This document shows positions 12,972 through 24,562 of a stretch of 64,000 bases of DNA, piece by piece. The position numbers and the translations under genes are program-made. Location: assembly GCA_019400425.1 (NCBI GenBank), contig JAFREE010000021.1, positions 62,001-126,000 of the forward strand. The letters are read 5' to 3'. The notes beneath the pieces were generated by a model, which did not search any database, was not told the DNA's origin, and worked only from the letters and a program-made list of their open reading frames with translations. This DNA is from Hymenochaete sp. R1. Its lineage: Eukaryota > Basidiomycota > Agaricomycetes > Hymenochaetales > Hymenochaetaceae. Positions within the stretch are counted from its first letter, which is position 1, and each line of letters begins with the position of its first letter.

Positions 12972-14701
12972 ATGTTGGATCTACCTCACTTTACGAGATA
13001 TGTCATCCACTATATGGAACCCGCCAACGTACCGACCAGGGTGATGGACGCCTACATTACTGGCTTTCTCTTCACTGCCCTGGCTACTGCTTTGATCTAT
13101 GACTCCGGTATGTCACATAAACAAATTCAACTGCGTACCTGACGACTATGAACGCAGCCTGTACAATTGACAAAGAAGTAAGTAGACGAATTTGTTCCTG
13201 GTGATTTTGCTCATCTTTATTACCTTTAGATTAAACATTTCTGGGTTCGTTGGTAATTTATCTTACCTTTGGCTCTATCTAATTTCACATAGACTAAACG
13301 GTGGAATTTCACGACGATCGTGTACTTCATAGTATGGACAGCAACGTTGAACCGTTAACCTTTACGAGCTTCTTTAATCCCGCTGTTTCGCAGAATCGTT
13401 ATTCTGGTATCTTCGGCGCTCTTCTCAAAAGTCTCCGTGAGTGACTCAAGATCGAACAATCGATAGACTAATTTCGATGCCTTTTTAGAGGGTTCATTCA
13501 ACGTTTCCTTCAGCGAGTACGTTCAAAGTTTGATGCACTCAATCAGACGGTGGTACTGACGATCCATTTCCTTCAGATGTAAATTCGTTATTCCTTTGCT
13601 TACACTGAATACTTGTTGAAGCAATTGAATAGGTCAATTGTATTTCTTGACCCGCCATATCTGCGGTATGTTTATCTCTTCGTCCACGTCCCACCCGATC
13701 CATGAAATTAAGATCTTACCACAGATACAATCACGATACTCTCAATAGACTGTAAGGCGCCCACTCGAATCGCCGTCAGATTCTGATCCACAATTTGCAG
13801 ACATTCTGACGGTTAGAGTTTTGGCGCTGTACCACAGGAGTATGCCTTCGTTTTGATTTTGATAAAAGTGGCGCTAGGATCTTCAGCTCATTCTAATCCA
13901 GAGAGGTCGATTTCGATTACCTTGTACACTATCTTTGGTATCCAGTCCATCGTGAAAGCGACGCTCGTGGCTTATCTCACTACTATCAACGGCGGTTAGC
14001 ATGATCCACACTTCCTTCGTACCTCGCCCGACGTCCTTAACCGTCTATACAGCCGGCATTGTTGTTTTGGGAAATAATTTTAATACCTGTACCGAGAATA
14101 TAGTTGCCTCCCCGACTCCCCTCATTGCCCATTGGTAAGAAACTTTTCGTGTAAATCAGTCCCCTTACTCACGTTCCACTTAAGGGCAGTTCCACTGGCT
14201 TATGGAGCTTTGCTCATGTTGTTGGCTTTATGCAAGGCTACTAAACTATGGAAAATGCACGGGTTTACAGGATCACGGCTGATTAATGTTCTCATCACAG
14301 ACCAGGTCATATACTTTGCAGCGTAGGTTGATTTCGCTTCTTCTCCTCTGTGCGTGCATTATAACAGGAGGTACCATAGGGCGATACTATGCTCCCTTTT
14401 CAACATGTTGGGCAACGTATACATGGGTTCATTTACGACCGCAAGCGTGGTGACTGCTATCGGTAACCCCACTCTCCTCTGTATTCTCGGTAGCAGGATG
14501 TTTTTCAACCTGCAGGAAGCATCTGAGCATGGTGTCAATGGTGGGACTAATTGGAGCTCCCACATCACAAGTAACATTGAGTTTGGACAACCATCAATGC
14601 ATTGCGAACATGGGCAGTACGTGATGTCGCCTCCTTTATCAGCTCAAGTATTACGCAAAAAACTGAGCCAATCCTTAGATCCCACTCTACGGAAGATGTA
14701 G
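12972..14701 (+). CDS. DUF6533-like multi-pass membrane protein, copy A
   Basis: A many-exon gene. Confident early exons are 12972-13107, 13158-13177, 13230-13244, 13293-13331, 13394-13436 and 13489-13516; the later ones (about 13577-14701) include 14355-14701 with the stop. The N-terminus MLDLPHFTRYVIHYMEPANV precedes the signature TGFLFTALATALIYDS, then IKHFW, NRYSGIFGALLK, and later membrane segments (RVLALYHR, VPLAYGALLMLLALCKATKLW, ILCSLFNMLGNVYMGS). The tail GNPTLLCILGSRMFFNLQEA is followed by a cytoplasmic end. The arrangement matches the Agaricomycete DUF6533 proteins, predicted seven-helix membrane proteins of unknown function, sometimes described as GPCR-like. Copy B at 18622-20447 is its paralogue. 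The middle exons between 13517 and 13800 are uncertain. Confidence 0.7.
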
Positions 14702-15615
14702 GTTGCCCTGTAGAGGATTAAATCGATGAGCTGAAGCATGTCAGCTTATATAGAGTGGTAGGAAGAGATGCGGCTATTGCAAGGTAAATAGTTCGGTCGA
14801 ATCAACTCCTTCCGAGCAAGCTCGAGAAGCAATCGTCCCCCGCATTTTCGTTGCTTCTCACTTGAACAATAATTATACTTATATCATTTATCGATCATTC
14901 ATTCATTTTTTGTATTTCTATTGCGAATAGGAGTCTTAGGGCGTCCCCGTACCATAACTTATTTCAAAATCATTGCAGTACTTAATGCTACAAACTTTGG
15001 CATAAATCAGACCAGTGATATCCAGTATCGTATTTATCTACGCTGTCAATATTTGTGTTTGTGTAAATACAGACAGTAGACTGATGAGCCCGTTATCAGA
15101 AAATTGAGGAAATCATTGACCTTCAATGTGCTGCATATGTGGAACGAGATGTACTCATCTTCCGTCCTCACTCAGCGCACCCCCTTGACCATTCCTGTTG
15201 CAAACAACCTCTGTTAAATTATCTACATACATCTATCTGGTGGCATTCGGCCCGATCTAAGTCAACCGAATTAACTTGAAAGTTCAAGGGATAACATCTT
15301 TCATTGTAGTCTAAGTTGATTTCCTGTAAGCCACGACGGGTGATGAGCCACTCGGCTTAGAATGCCTAAGGTGAACAAGGGGAATCGGCGCGTACTCGAG
15401 TGGGAACTTCCGCGCGCAAGCCACAACTACCAAGCTGACATCATAAAAACTGGCCCACTTACCACCATCCAGACGAACCAGGAGTCCTTCCCCCCTCTTC
15501 TTACCCCCTCTCTCCTTCGTGCATCCCCCTCCCCCCTCGAACCGAGATACTATTCTGGTCCGTTCATCCAATCGTTGAGCCTCTAACGGATATCACCCAG
15601 AAGCCGAGTTAAAAG
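14702..15615. other. intergenic
   Basis: About 0.9 kb between two plus-strand genes. A pyrimidine-rich stretch at 15478-15540 precedes the start of the next gene, a common feature of fungal core promoters. Nothing else supported. Confidence 0.4.
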
Positions 15616-16241
15616 ATGCCTAAAATCTTCGGACTTGACCTTCGCTCCGTCGTCGCGCCTCCAAACCGCATCGATGCTGTCACACAGACACAACCACCAC
15701 CATCGAAGCAGCCACATGCAAAGTCGAAGAAACCATACGTCCCACCACCTGGCAGCACCCTTGCCCCGAGGAAGCTGTGGAGCCAGGAGTACCAGGACAT
15801 GATCAACGGCAACGCCAGCGAAGCAAGTCGTTCTGGATCTGGCACGGCGAAGACCAGCAAGAGCTCGTTGTGGAAACGGATGTCGGGTACGGCGAATCAG
15901 ACGAAGTACGTGCGTACTCTATTAGTATGAAACTTTCGGGGCTCTAACCTGCTGCCTCTCATTGTAGCGCCGTCTCTAACTCCGGCGCAAAGAAAAACTC
16001 GCGAGGCAGGGGCGCTGGCATGTCTGAACACGCTTTTACACAGTTAATGGGCAACATCGACGACGTGCAGCAGTACCAGGCCCGAGTCGTGGCACAGAAG
16101 AAAGCGATGGAGGATAGGGAGTATGATATGATGTTCAGTAATGCGTTCCAGAGTTCGGGGAAGAAGCGTCCGGCATTGAGTGCATTGGATTTCGGGAAAG
16201 TGGAGAAGGAAAACGTTCCAGTTACTGACGAGAATCGCTGA
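15616..16241 (+). CDS. small MPKIFGL-family hypothetical protein, copy 1
   Basis: Two exons, 15616-15905 and 15968-16241, give 187 residues. It begins MPKIFGLDLRSV, continues through a Pro/Lys/Ser-rich disordered part, then a predicted helix with Gln, Arg and Lys (VQQYQARVVAQKKAMEDREYD), and ends with SNAFQSSGKKRPALSALDFGKVE. It is a paralogue of the minus-strand gene at 26637-27233: same N-terminus, same KKRPAL-x-x-(L/I)DFG C-terminal block, same single phase-2 intron and the same 274-bp second exon. No domain or function recognised; no signal peptide or membrane segment. Confidence 0.8.
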
Positions 16242-16256
16242 GTCGAGCCTGCCAAG

Positions 16257-16277
16257 AAATAAATAAATAAATAAAAT
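16257..16277 (+). terminator. candidate polyadenylation signal cluster
   Basis: Overlapping AATAAA-type hexamers directly after the stop codon of the MPKIFGL copy 1 gene. This is sequence-only evidence for 3' end formation. Confidence 0.45.
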
Positions 16278-17228
16278 TGAACTACAACGCACACTAAAAT
16301 CGTTGTTGGACGTATCGCGCTGCTCTTAAAACGTTCTGCCCTGTATTTCTATAACCTAATCAAACCATGAAAATAAAATAACGTCAGTGAACAAGCGCGG
16401 TGCTGGGAAGTTTGAACACATCATAACTGGACGAAAGCACGAGTTATAAACGCACGTTAAAACCTGTCATAGACATTCCAGCTCTCCTTGAGTAAACTTC
16501 AACATTGGGCTAAGGTGTATCCACGTCATTTTTTATCCTACTTAAGCCCATTCAGCTGGTTCACACCATGCTGTAGATAGTATGTTTGCGTAAAGGTGGG
16601 GGGATGGAGTAAGGGAAAAGGTTTGGGGCTTGTGAGCCTCACTCAGGCTAGCAAGCGTTTGCGGCCATATCAAAGCTTCGGGGCTTTTAAAACCATCCCT
16701 CGTAATGCTTTCTGTGGATCATGAACGACGACTTGAATATACAATTAGCCTGATGTTCACGAAACGAACAACAATGTTCAGTAAAGAACGTGCATCTTGA
16801 ATCGATATTGGTAACGAAGTGGGCTTTGACGAACACCGCTCTCAAGCATGACCGTTTCGCGATTTGCGGCTCCTTTATGTCTAAAGACTCAAGTGAAATA
16901 TAATTAGTGCATTTCACAGATAAAGTCTTGAATCTGACGTTGCATCGAAATGAACAAAAATATGCCAGGTGACTCTGAAAAACTCAAAGAGCTGGTTAAT
17001 TGCCCATGCATAAGTTCGAACCAAAGCGCTCACCTACGCGCTCTGTTTGTCAAACTAGTGTCTTTCCAAGAATATCAGATATCTCTCACTTCATGATTTC
17101 ATGCTGAGTCGCGATGCTGCCCGCAGATAAGATGATGCCAAGGGAGAGAAACGTGGCAGTAGGCGATCAAGCCGAGCTCGCGACTTCCAGATGCTCACCG
17201 ACGAACCCCAGCTTCAACCTCGACCACG
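16278..17228. other. intergenic, upstream of coatomer epsilon gene
   Basis: About 0.95 kb with no supported gene. A minus-strand open frame at about 16687-16917 has no splice context or similarity. Confidence 0.4.
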
Positions 17229-18350
17229 ATGGACTCCTCCGACCTCTACCACGTCAAACAACAATTCACACTGAGTAAGTGCGACATAGCCTTCACTTTG
17301 TTTGGTACCCAACATATTGGCACAGGGGCATACCAGGGCCTGTCCGAGCTCACCATTCCCGACGATGAACCCGACCATGCCGCCTTCCTCTTTTACAAGG
17401 CCCGTGCCCTCATCGCTCTGAACCGCGCCTCAGATGTGGAAGCTCTCCTCTTATCCTCGATCGAATCGTATCCTTTGAAAGCTGTTGGCTGTCTTGCGCG
17501 TTATGTTGATGCAGAATCAGACAGCGATGATTCTGCGCTCGAGGAGCTTCGGGATCTTTGTGTAGAGGTGGACGGTGAGCACGGTATGAGCGAGGCGGAG
17601 AAGTGGCAGGTGAAAGTTATCGCAGGGACGGCTTTTGCGAGAGCAGGGGAACTGGAAGAGGCTTTGGAAACATTAGGGGTTGGGACGAACAGCGAAAGCC
17701 TTGAAGCGTACGTCTATCTTTCCCCGTACTTTCCATAGTATCATACTCGTTGTCCGACTTTACTTTCTGATTCAAAACTGTACAGAATCTCGCTCGTTGT
17801 CCAGATATACCTCTCCATCTCTCGACCTGACTTAGCAAAGAAGGAGCATGCACGCGCACTGAAGTGGGCGGAGGATGACCTAATGCTGCAATCCATCGAG
17901 GCAACTATTGGCCTCGCAACGGGAACGGACGCATACGCGGACAGCACCTCTTTTTTCACCGAACAGCTCGCCAATCCATCATTAACTTCGACACACATAC
18001 TCGCTGCCCGTGGAATCGCAAGGTTGCTCAAAGGCGAGCTGGATGCAGCCAAGTCAGATTTGGAGGAAGTACTCAGAGAAGGAGACGAGTCTCCGAATGA
18101 GGAGGCCCTTGGTGCCAGTGTAGTTGCTGCAGGGATTTCACCTTCAAGAAAGGGAGAAGCCGACGAATTATTTAGGTGAGTTGCCTACTTTCAAGTGTTT
18201 TTTTTTGTGATGCTTTTCATCTAACCACCGCGCGGGTTTAGTCAACTTGCCTCTCAGTACCCAACCAATCCCCTCGTAAAAGATGTAAAAGAAAAAGAAG
18301 CTCTATTTGATGAGCTATTACCCAAGTTCGTTATACCTGCACGGGCTTGA
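17229..18350 (+). CDS. SEC28: coatomer subunit epsilon (COPI)
   Basis: Four exons (17229-17274, 17326-17707, 17786-18175, 18242-18350) give 308 residues, the usual length for this subunit. It is an all-helical TPR-like protein. The N-terminus MDSSDLYHVKQQFTLRAYQG is the typical substrate-free first helix and turn. Repeated helix pairs follow (FLFYKARALIALNRASDVEALL; GTAFARAGELEEALETL; ISLVVQIYLSISRPDLAKKEHARALKWAEDDLMLQ), ending with the family tail QLASQYPTNPLVKDVKEKEALFDELL. The product belongs to the COPI coat on Golgi-to-ER vesicles and stabilises the alpha subunit. The gene converges on membrane-protein copy B. Confidence 0.9.
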
Positions 18351-18621
18351 CAAGAGACTCCCAGCAATGCATACCTTGGCTTGGTTGGAGATTAGTCGTG
18401 CCCATGTACTGTATGTATTTTAAACGCCATCTCCGACAATCGGAAATATAAAACTCTTCGACACACTTCACTGCTCTCGTACTCGATATCAGCACACCCG
18501 AAATAAGGGTCATTTTGTCACATCCCACAAGTCCTCGTACTATGATAATATCGTCTATGAAGAGTAAAATAGGCGCGAAAAGGTGCCAATATTAATACTT
18601 CTTCTGAATCAGCCCTGCGCT

Positions 18622-20447
18622 TTACGCCTGGGCCTGAGCTAACACAGTGAAAGCGCTAGTCTGAGAACTGGCCATCTGCCCGATCACCCGTCCCTCGATG
18701 GCCTCAAATGTATTTCCAGCGAATGTTGATCTGTAAGGTTGTTCGACAATTGCATCCAACGCGCGCGCAAAGCGAATATGACATTACTTACTCTTCATGT
18801 TCTCCCTGCTCTGGAGTTTCTCCAAACTCGATATCACTGACAACATGAGAGTCCCGATTTGTACCCTCATTGACACCATGTTCAGCTGCCTCCTTGAGAT
18901 TGAAAAACATTTTGCTGCCGAGAATACAAAGAAGTGTCGGACTTCCGAGCGCGTTGAGCACGCTTGCAAAAATAACGGAATCTGCATACTTATCGCCCAA
19001 TATAATGAGCAAACAACATAGTATTGCGCTACATTGCACAAAAATCAAAGAGCTTGTAGAGGAGAAAAGAGGAAACGAGACGTACGCTGCAAAATACTTT
19101 ATCTGATCCGTGACGAGAACTCGAATAAGCCGTGATCCTTCAAACCCATTCTCTTTCCATAACATAGAGGCTTTGGACAAAGCCAATATCATAAGCAAAG
19201 TTCCATAAGCCAAGGGCACGACCCTTCGAATAAACATGAACATTGAATCCAAATTGACTTATTGAGCTCACCAGTCGATAACTGTCAACCATAAAGGAGA
19301 GACCAGGCTCTGAGCGCAACCGGTAAGATTTTCCGTCAAGTTCACGACTAGGACTTTTTGACCATATCAGCTAGATGATCAATGACTTACTCATATCGAA
19401 TTTTACGTACCGTGATTGACGCCGGTGAGATAAGCCATGAATGTTGCTTTTGCGATGGATTCCAGACTGAAAATGGAATACAAGACCAACGCCAGTCGCC
19501 TTTCTTAGTAATAATAATAAATGTAAATTTCACCCATTTTTTAATGCCAGGATACCTACCTTTGTTATAGAGTGCCAAAACTCTGATAGTGAGGATATCT
19601 GAGGGACATGGTGAGTGCATCAAGCTTTGAGATAATATTGAAAACCCTACAATCGATAGAAAGAATTGTTATAGAATCTAAAGAACCTTCTTATTCCCGT
19701 AAATACGACAAGCGAAAGAAATAACTCGCCACAAATTGTGCGACTCCAATGATACACATAACCTAATCGCCTTTGTCAACGAGCATTCACAGGAAAAAAT
19801 TACTTGTGAATCTTATTTACACCTGCGAACAATAACTGTTAGGACTTCTGTTGCATATTAGATCGGATTCACATACTCAATCAACGAACTGTTGAAGGGA
19901 ACCTCTGGCAAGCTTCCCGTAAAATAATCCATCCTTAGTTGAGACTAAATTTGCAGACCGACTTACGAAAGATCTTGAGCATGGCGCCGAGTATACCGGA
20001 ATAGCGATTCTGATAGGAAAAAATGCTGAGACCCAGGGAGAAACGAAATAACGAGGGGTCCGAGGTTTGTATGCGTACCGTGTAGTAAACTATCTTAGGC
20101 AAGTTCCATTGTGAAGGCTGGGCACAAGCCAATTGGCGTTAAAGGTAGCAAGGCGAGTGAATGTCTGAGTCTTACCCAGAAGTATTTGATCTAGTAGGGA
20201 AAAGTAATTTGCGAAACGAGACCTTTCAATGGACTCACCTCTTTCTCAAGCGTACACACTGAGTGTTATTGGAGTGAGACGGAAGATGGTGAAGGCTCTT
20301 CTAAAACGTACCTGAGTCATAGACCAAAGCGGTCCCCAGAGCGGTAAAAAGAAAGCCCGTGGCGTAAACGTTTTTGACCCAGTCATGCAGATCACTCGCA
20401 TCCAAATACTGGATGGAATCTCGTGTAGAGACAGAGTAGCCGAGCAT
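18622..20447 (-). CDS. DUF6533-like multi-pass membrane protein, copy B
   Basis: A many-exon paralogue of the gene at 12972-14701. The start at 20447 gives MLGYSVSTRDSIQYLDASDL, then TGFLFTALGTALVYDS, a short CTLEKEIKYFW exon pair, PSQWNLPKIVYYT, NRYSGILGAMLKIF and TGSLPEVPFNSSLIE. Later parts include DILTIRVLALYNKGRYPG, VPLAYGTLLMILALSKASMLW and LGSPTLLCILGSKMFFNLKE. A strong donor (gtaagt, 18791-18786) replaces the apparent stop near 18788 and leads to a last exon, 18730-18622, ending VLAQAQA. Predicted integral membrane protein of unknown function. Exons between about 19400 and 19900 are not firmly placed; one candidate exon there meets a stop in the expected frame, so damage cannot be excluded. 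Confidence 0.65.
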
Positions 20448-21147
20448 TATTCTTAAGAGAGGGTGGAGTTGTGTCAAACGAAAAATATAGGTAAAGTTTA
20501 TACCGTTGAAAGCCAAACTTTTATAAATGTCGCTGAAGAGCTGACATCTCACAGGTTGCATGAACCGGTTACTTGTATCCGTAAGTACAAGAACATTGAG
20601 TCCAAGCAGACGCCGAGCTTGTAATTCAACTCGTTCGAGTTCTGCAGGGTGATGGAAGTGGCCTTTTAAACACCTGTCATCAATCGTTTCGGATTTGATC
20701 AAGGCAAATATAGCGAACACAACATACAATGAAAGAGGCACACTGCTCATAGATTTTCAGACTACTGCCGCCGTATCAATCAATATGGGAGCGCTTCATA
20801 CTAGGATGATTTTGTGAAAACGTTGATTCTAAAGCCTTCGTTGTGACCAGGCTTTCGATGCCATCATAGACGCTCTCATGTACTATTTTAGTGCCGCTAG
20901 ATCCTTGCCGTCCTATTTAGCCATTCAGGCAGCTGAGAAAAGAATCTCAGACATCGAATACGCTACCATACGATGAGACAATGTAAAAGTAAAAGAGAAA
21001 GGGTGAAGGAGCAGGCACCGTGCGACCCCGGCGTCGACTCGACTCGGAGTGATCGACGTTGTATTCTGCTTAGTTTCTCTCGGACTTGGTTTCCGAGTCG
21101 TCTCGTCGTCTCATACTTATCATATACGAGTACTGCTTCTTCAAACA
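20448..21147. promoter_or_regulatory. divergent intergenic region
   Basis: A 700-bp spacer between membrane-protein copy B (-) and the OB-fold-like gene (+); it must contain both promoters. No individual elements stand out clearly. Confidence 0.35.
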
Positions 21148-22218
21148 ATGCATTACAAGATTTTCGCAAGAGCACCGACATATCGTGAGCTGAAGATGAA
21201 ACGTCACGCGCTGCATACGTGGAAAGTCGTGCAAGGAAACGTGGACGATACGTCGAAGAGTATCGAAGTTGCAGATCAAGACGAGGACGACACGGGCTGG
21301 ATTTTGCCAGCTTCGACATACAATGCAGCAAGCCAACGCATTTCTGTTATGTACAGAAACGTTGTTTTTGGGAATGACGAGGACCTTTTCGATGATGTCC
21401 ACCACCAGACGCAGCATGGTGCGTCGTTGTATTTCTGTTCCTTCAAAGTGTACTTATTCTTTACCGACAGACGAAACCCTGATCTCCTGGCCTCCATCGA
21501 ATACCAATCACCTGGCACGAAGTACCATGCTAGAAGGCGTTTCAAATTCTAAGCTCGTGTCGCTTGAAGACACTCAGGAATCGTCGTATGCCCATACCTC
21601 GTCCTCGTCTATTGTAATGTTTCCGACCATTGCCATAAACCCTCATGCCATCTCACATCTCGCACATCTCATCTCGAGGTCGAGAGAAAAGAGGGAATCG
21701 ATCAAATCTAACATCTTGGTCGCGGTTCTTGAAGTCGATGGTCCTTCTAGTGTTACGATCAGAAAGGGTGTAGACGCAGGCAAGGAGGTTGGTGTGCTGA
21801 AACTGATCGTGAGTGATGGCGGACCGATTCTAAAAGTGACTGCTTGGAGAGAAACAGCGGACAAATGGGGAGGCTTACAGAGTTTCTCAGAAGGCGCGTA
21901 TAGCAGCGGTATCCGAAGGGGTGATGTCGTTTACTTAGAGAGTGAGTAATGCGGTTCTCTGCGTAAATGAGCTAAGCTGATAGCTCAGCTTCCCTTATAG
22001 ATGTCTCTAGTACAGCTAAAGACCAAGATCCAACTATGGCTTGCGCTCTAACAGCATCTCCTGGTCTCAATTCTCGCCTAACCATCTGTTACCGAACTTT
22101 ACCCTTGGATACATCAGATAAGCAGTATCGACCCGACCTTCGCCTCGCGGCCGCAAATCCTGGATTTCGCTGCGTGGCGGAAGTCGTACAATGGCTTCAG
22201 CAGTCCGTCGGCCTTTGA
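21148..22218 (+). CDS. probable OB-fold protein, unrecognised family
   Basis: Three exons (21148-21418, 21471-21941, 22001-22218) close exactly at 319 residues. The N-terminus reads MHYKIFARAPTYRELKMKRH. The central part looks like a beta-rich module: ILVAVLEVDGPSSV, then GVLKLIVSDGGPILKVTAWRE and the block SGIRRGDVVYLE, a spacing typical of OB-fold strands 1-4. After the second intron comes ALTASPGLNSRLTICYRTLP and an end reading YRPDLRLAAANPGFRCVAEV. Nucleic-acid binding is therefore plausible, and a relation to single-stranded DNA-binding repair factors (Shieldin-2-like or similar) is only a guess. Its stop lies 51 bp from the stop of the convergent F-box gene. Confidence 0.65.
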
Positions 22219-22269
22219 TGTAAGCCAAAGGTATGTGAAGTGAGTTCATTATATGTATAAGTGTACTAA

Positions 22270-23937
22270 TCAAAGCTGAATTTTGTAAACGCAGCCGTGA
22301 ACAGGAAGACTGAGCACAATCGTCTCGCTACTTGGATCCAGCTTATACAACATTATCGTATTCTTGAACTCTTTCAAAGAGTTTCCTTCGGAGTCAGTGA
22401 TCCGGATGTCTCCCTGTGGTTGTCCACCGTCAGATAATAGATTGGAAATGTGGAGACGGTCGTCGCGTAAGGAGAAACAGCGACCTGCGTTTGAGATATA
22501 CCGAGAAACCCAAGGAGTGCTTGGTGAAGGGCTCGTATATTGGGACACTAGCTCTAATCTGAAATCGTTTTCTCGTTTCTGATCGTCGACATCCAAACGT
22601 TTTGCCCTCCCGGAAGCTAATGATTCTGAAAGTCGCACTCGGGATGTTAGGATAAACTTCTCGCTTTCCGGACCATCAGGGCGTACGGTGCTGACCAGAA
22701 GGATCTCGAATGACGAGTTTTGTCCCCGCCAAGTCGGATGGATGACATTCATCGTGAATGTCCAAGGACCTTTCATTTCGTCATACGGACGTATTGGAAG
22801 AAGGTGTCCCCTCACTTGATCATCTTCCGGCAAATCATCTGCGTCTCCATGCACAAATTTGATTACCGGCCAGTCAGCCTCGATCTGGCTTGGAGACCAT
22901 CGAGAAGATAGATCAGAAATGGAGAGACAGGCTACAGTATAGACGCTTGTCGCGAGCGCAACTATCAGATATCTATCTTCGGCGAGAGTAGCATTCGTAT
23001 CCCACCGATGAAACCTCTGTATGTGAAATTTGAAGTAAGTGGACTATCACTATCCTCTTCTGGTATGTAACCACTCACATTGAATGCAGAGAAGTCAACT
23101 ATAGCCGATCCCGCTGAGTCAAGATTGAAAAGGACGATCTGAAATGAAGACGTATGATGGACCATGACGATCTTCTTCCGTATCATAATTTGCCGGATAA
23201 AGTCGGTGCGAATGTCCTGATGCAGCGTGACGCGGCCCATGCCTCGTTCGAAATCGTATTCGTAAGCTCTCACATAACAATCGTTGTGGTTTTGCTCCCT
23301 ATCGAACGACGTCGCAAAATATAAGCATTGCCTCCTCCCTTCATCATAGGGTTTGTCGTCAGTGGTCGCTTGGAAATCAATATCGTAGTCGAATGTCTGG
23401 CATTGGTGATGAGCTTCTTCCGCTGGCGCGACCCACAACTTCGTACGTCTTTGAACGGACCACAGCTCCAACTTTCCTTGGACTTCGAGCAGAAGATACT
23501 GACCATCGAGCAGGATTCTTGCATTAGAATTCCATGATACACCTGGCACGCTGAGCACCTCTTCAAGTTTGAGCTCGACGCCTCCTTCAGTGTGTGACGC
23601 TTCCCTCTTTGTCGTGCACAGTCGCTTTCGGCGGTACGCATCGAAGACGGTCCGTTTGATGTCTGAAACAGAGAGCGAATCAAGTTGGATGTGCGACGGG
23701 AAGTTAGGTGCCGTTTCGAGCTCAAGAGAACGCAATAGCCGGAGCCAGATGGCTCGCGAGGCACATATGTGGGAAAGGGTAATGCAGGTCTACGAAGGTG
23801 CAATTTTCGGTTAGCTCACTTAGCTATAACGATTGTTGACGACAATCACATACGCAGGAAAGGCTTGAGACATCCCAGACATCACCGAAAGATAAGATTT
23901 TGAGGAGGAGGTCGTCGGGGAGCGCAGTTAGCACCAT
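22270..23937 (-). CDS. F-box protein with propeller-like C-terminal region, copy 1
   Basis: Three exons (23937-23854, 23789-23079, 23016-22270) give 513 residues. The start MVLTALPDDLLLKILSFGDV is a canonical F-box first helix; the motif continues across the first intron with SSLSCTCITLSHICASRAIWLRLL. The rest has WD/beta-propeller-like features: GQYLLLEVQGKLELWSVQRRT, AIVDFSAFN, DRYLIVALATSVYTVACLSI, and a last repeat with VSRYISNAGRCFSLRDDRL. F-box proteins bind Skp1 in SCF ubiquitin ligases, and the C-terminal part would choose the target; no target is suggested by the sequence. It is a diverged paralogue of the head-to-head neighbour. Confidence 0.85.
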
Positions 23938-24562
23938 GTTGTACTAAGCTGGAGGGAGAAAGGGAACAGGCGCAAACAGGAGCAGACAACTTGACCGTTA
24001 CTATGCGTCTTTCGTAGTCGTTTAGTTGTTCTTTGCATATCGTCTCTGAGAGGATCCGATTTGAAAGAACGACGGACCGAATAGTGCGCCCACATTTAAT
24101 GCGCTTCAGTTTATGCGTCCTGAGACTATGGGACTTCTCAGTATTTGTCCGCAACCAGTCTTTGCTTTCACCCATGAGGCTACCTCGATTCAGTTCAAAG
24201 TGCTTGAAGGGAATTTCATATCGTAGAATCTTGCACTTTCCAAGGTGATACAGCCCACCCAATTCTCCTACTTCCCACTTACACCCCGATTATAGTCGAT
24301 TAATCGACTTTAGGAATGGCTATTGCATATCATTGCTCGCCATTACCGCGTCAACTTGCAACCGTCTAAAATTTATCTGTAACATCGGCATGGTTATGCA
24401 AACTTAAGTTTGCTTAGCTCCAATTTACAACTGAATGTTACTACGCTGTTCAAGCCCTCTGCATCCTTCTCTATAGTTTATTTCCTACACGTGTAGACCC
24501 TTTCTCTTTCTCTTTTCCTCGCTTTCCGGTCCCTCACACTCCTTTAATACCACGCTCGTTTA
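23938..24562. promoter_or_regulatory. shared promoter region of the F-box pair
   Basis: A 625-bp spacer between two start codons facing away from each other. CT-rich sequence runs up to the plus-strand start (about 24500-24545), and a CACGTG core lies at 24488-24493 (acacgtgta). Co-regulation of the two paralogues is possible but not shown. Confidence 0.4.

Noticed and set aside
18786..18793. Stop of membrane-protein copy B at 18788
   Set aside because: The stop overlaps a consensus donor (gtaagt), and splicing leads to an in-frame final exon ending at 18622.
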